Shown piece by piece: positions 22,663 to 23,113 of a stretch of 23,113 nucleotides of DNA. The translations under genes were made by a program, and so were the position numbers. The notes under the pieces were generated by a model. That model was not told the origin of the DNA and did no database searches. It saw only the letters and a program-made list of their open reading frames with translations. Position 1 is the first letter of the stretch, and every line of letters starts with the position of its first letter. The stretch is from positions 1 through 23,113 of the forward strand of contig URNZ01000028.1 in NCBI GenBank assembly GCA_900549405.1. The letters run 5' to 3'. Origin of the DNA: an uncultured Eubacteriales bacterium (GTDB lineage: Bacteria > Bacillota > Clostridia > Oscillospirales > Oscillospiraceae).

Positions 22663-23113
22663 ATGTCCCAACCGTATGACTTTACCATCCTCACCGACTC
22701 CTCCGCCGATCTAGGCGAGGACCTGGTGCGGGAGATGGACATTCAAGTCCTGCCCCTGAGCTTTACCATCCAGGACAAGACCTATCACAACTATCCCGAC
22801 AACCGGGAGCTGGACCCCCACGTCTTTTATCAGATGCTGCGGGAGGGCCAGACGGCCACCACCGCCGCCGTGAACGTGGAGCAGTATCTCCAGGCCATGG
22901 AGGCCGAGCTTCAGGCCGGGCGGGACGTGCTGGTGCTGGCCTTCTCCTCCGGCCTGTCCGCCACCTATAACTCCTCGTCTGTGGCCGCCGACGAGCTGCG
23001 GGACCTCATTGCCGAGGAGATGCAGCCGGAGGCCGAGATGGCGCTGGACGGGCACCCGGCGGTGATCCTGGTCATCGGCGTCAATGGCGTGGGCAAGACC
23101 ACCAGCATTGCCA
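22663..23113 (+). CDS. DegV N-terminal region joined in frame to FtsY-type GTPase sequence (partial, runs off the window)
   Basis: The frame opens with AAAGGAG 9 bases before the ATG and runs to the window end (150 codons). Residues 1-109 are DegV, the fatty-acid-binding/phosphate-kinase partner family: ILTDSSADL (9-17), IQVLPLSFTI, TATTAAVNVEQYLQAM, LVLAFSSGLSATYNSS (90-105). From about residue 110 the text turns into the SRP-receptor FtsY: DELRDLIAEEM, then PAVILVIGVNGVGKTTSIA, the NG-domain P-loop. DegV should continue with its second half instead. The switch falls near 22985-23010. It may be a real fusion after a deletion, or an assembly chimera at a contig end. The DegV part is certain; the joined product is not. 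Confidence 0.8.
   Translation, partial: MSQPYDFTILTDSSADLGEDLVREMDIQVLPLSFTIQDKTYHNYPDNRELDPHVFYQMLREGQTATTAAVNVEQYLQAMEAELQAGRDVLVLAFSSGLSATYNSSSVAADELRDLIAEEMQPEAEMALDGHPAVILVIGVNGVGKTTSIA

Overview
The window looks like chromosomal DNA from a GC-rich gut-type Clostridia, most likely Oscillospiraceae (Flavonifractor/Lawsonibacter/Pseudoflavonifractor-like). The reasons are the high GC content, strong AAGGAGG ribosome binding sites, a T-box and an FMN riboswitch, Firmicutes-type families (DUF1836, DegV, YacP/Rae1, ABC_trans_CmpB) and a high load of intergenic repeats. The assignment is inferred from gene families and base composition; no 16S or marker comparison was possible. No tRNA, rRNA, CRISPR array, transposase or plasmid gene was seen.

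Layout from left to right. (1) 1-130: promoter and partial FMN riboswitch firing leftward out of the window. (2) 288-1777: lspA and an RluA/RluD-type pseudouridine synthase in a two-gene operon with its own promoter and terminator, then a small orphan membrane protein at 1942-2265. (3) 2287-8283, minus strand: a branched-chain amino-acid operon read in the order ilvB-ilvN-ilvB-ilvN-ilvC, from a consensus promoter through a T-box leader with a likely leucine (CUC) specifier. It carries two complete acetohydroxyacid synthases that differ at the substrate-selecting tryptophan. (4) 8327-10987, minus strand: phosphoglucomutase/phosphomannomutase and a flavin reductase-rubredoxin fusion resembling high-molecular-weight rubredoxin. 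(5) 11143-13406, minus strand: an EF-G-like GTPase lacking the catalytic histidine. (6) 13577-15642: structured repeats, then an ECF sigma factor and its membrane zinc-finger anti-sigma factor (minus strand). (7) 15631-17978: dusB (minus) and a DUF815 AAA+ ATPase (plus), divergent from overlapping promoters. (8) 18237-20943, minus strand: a Tet(M)-like translational GTPase fused to a C-terminal YacP/Rae1-type NYN ribonuclease domain. (9) 20986-23113, plus strand: a CmpB-type membrane protein with a coiled-coil tail, a DUF1836 protein, and a truncated reading frame that starts as DegV and ends as the FtsY P-loop region.

Most interesting points. The GTPase-Rae1 fusion suggests a single polypeptide that enters the ribosomal A site as an EF-G/Tet(M) mimic and cleaves mRNA there. 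The DegV-to-FtsY switch at the right edge is either a real in-frame recombination or an assembly chimera. A composite intergenic repeat occurs as three hairpin copies whose stems vary in a compensatory way. The two acetolactate synthases probably divide the valine/leucine and isoleucine branches between them.
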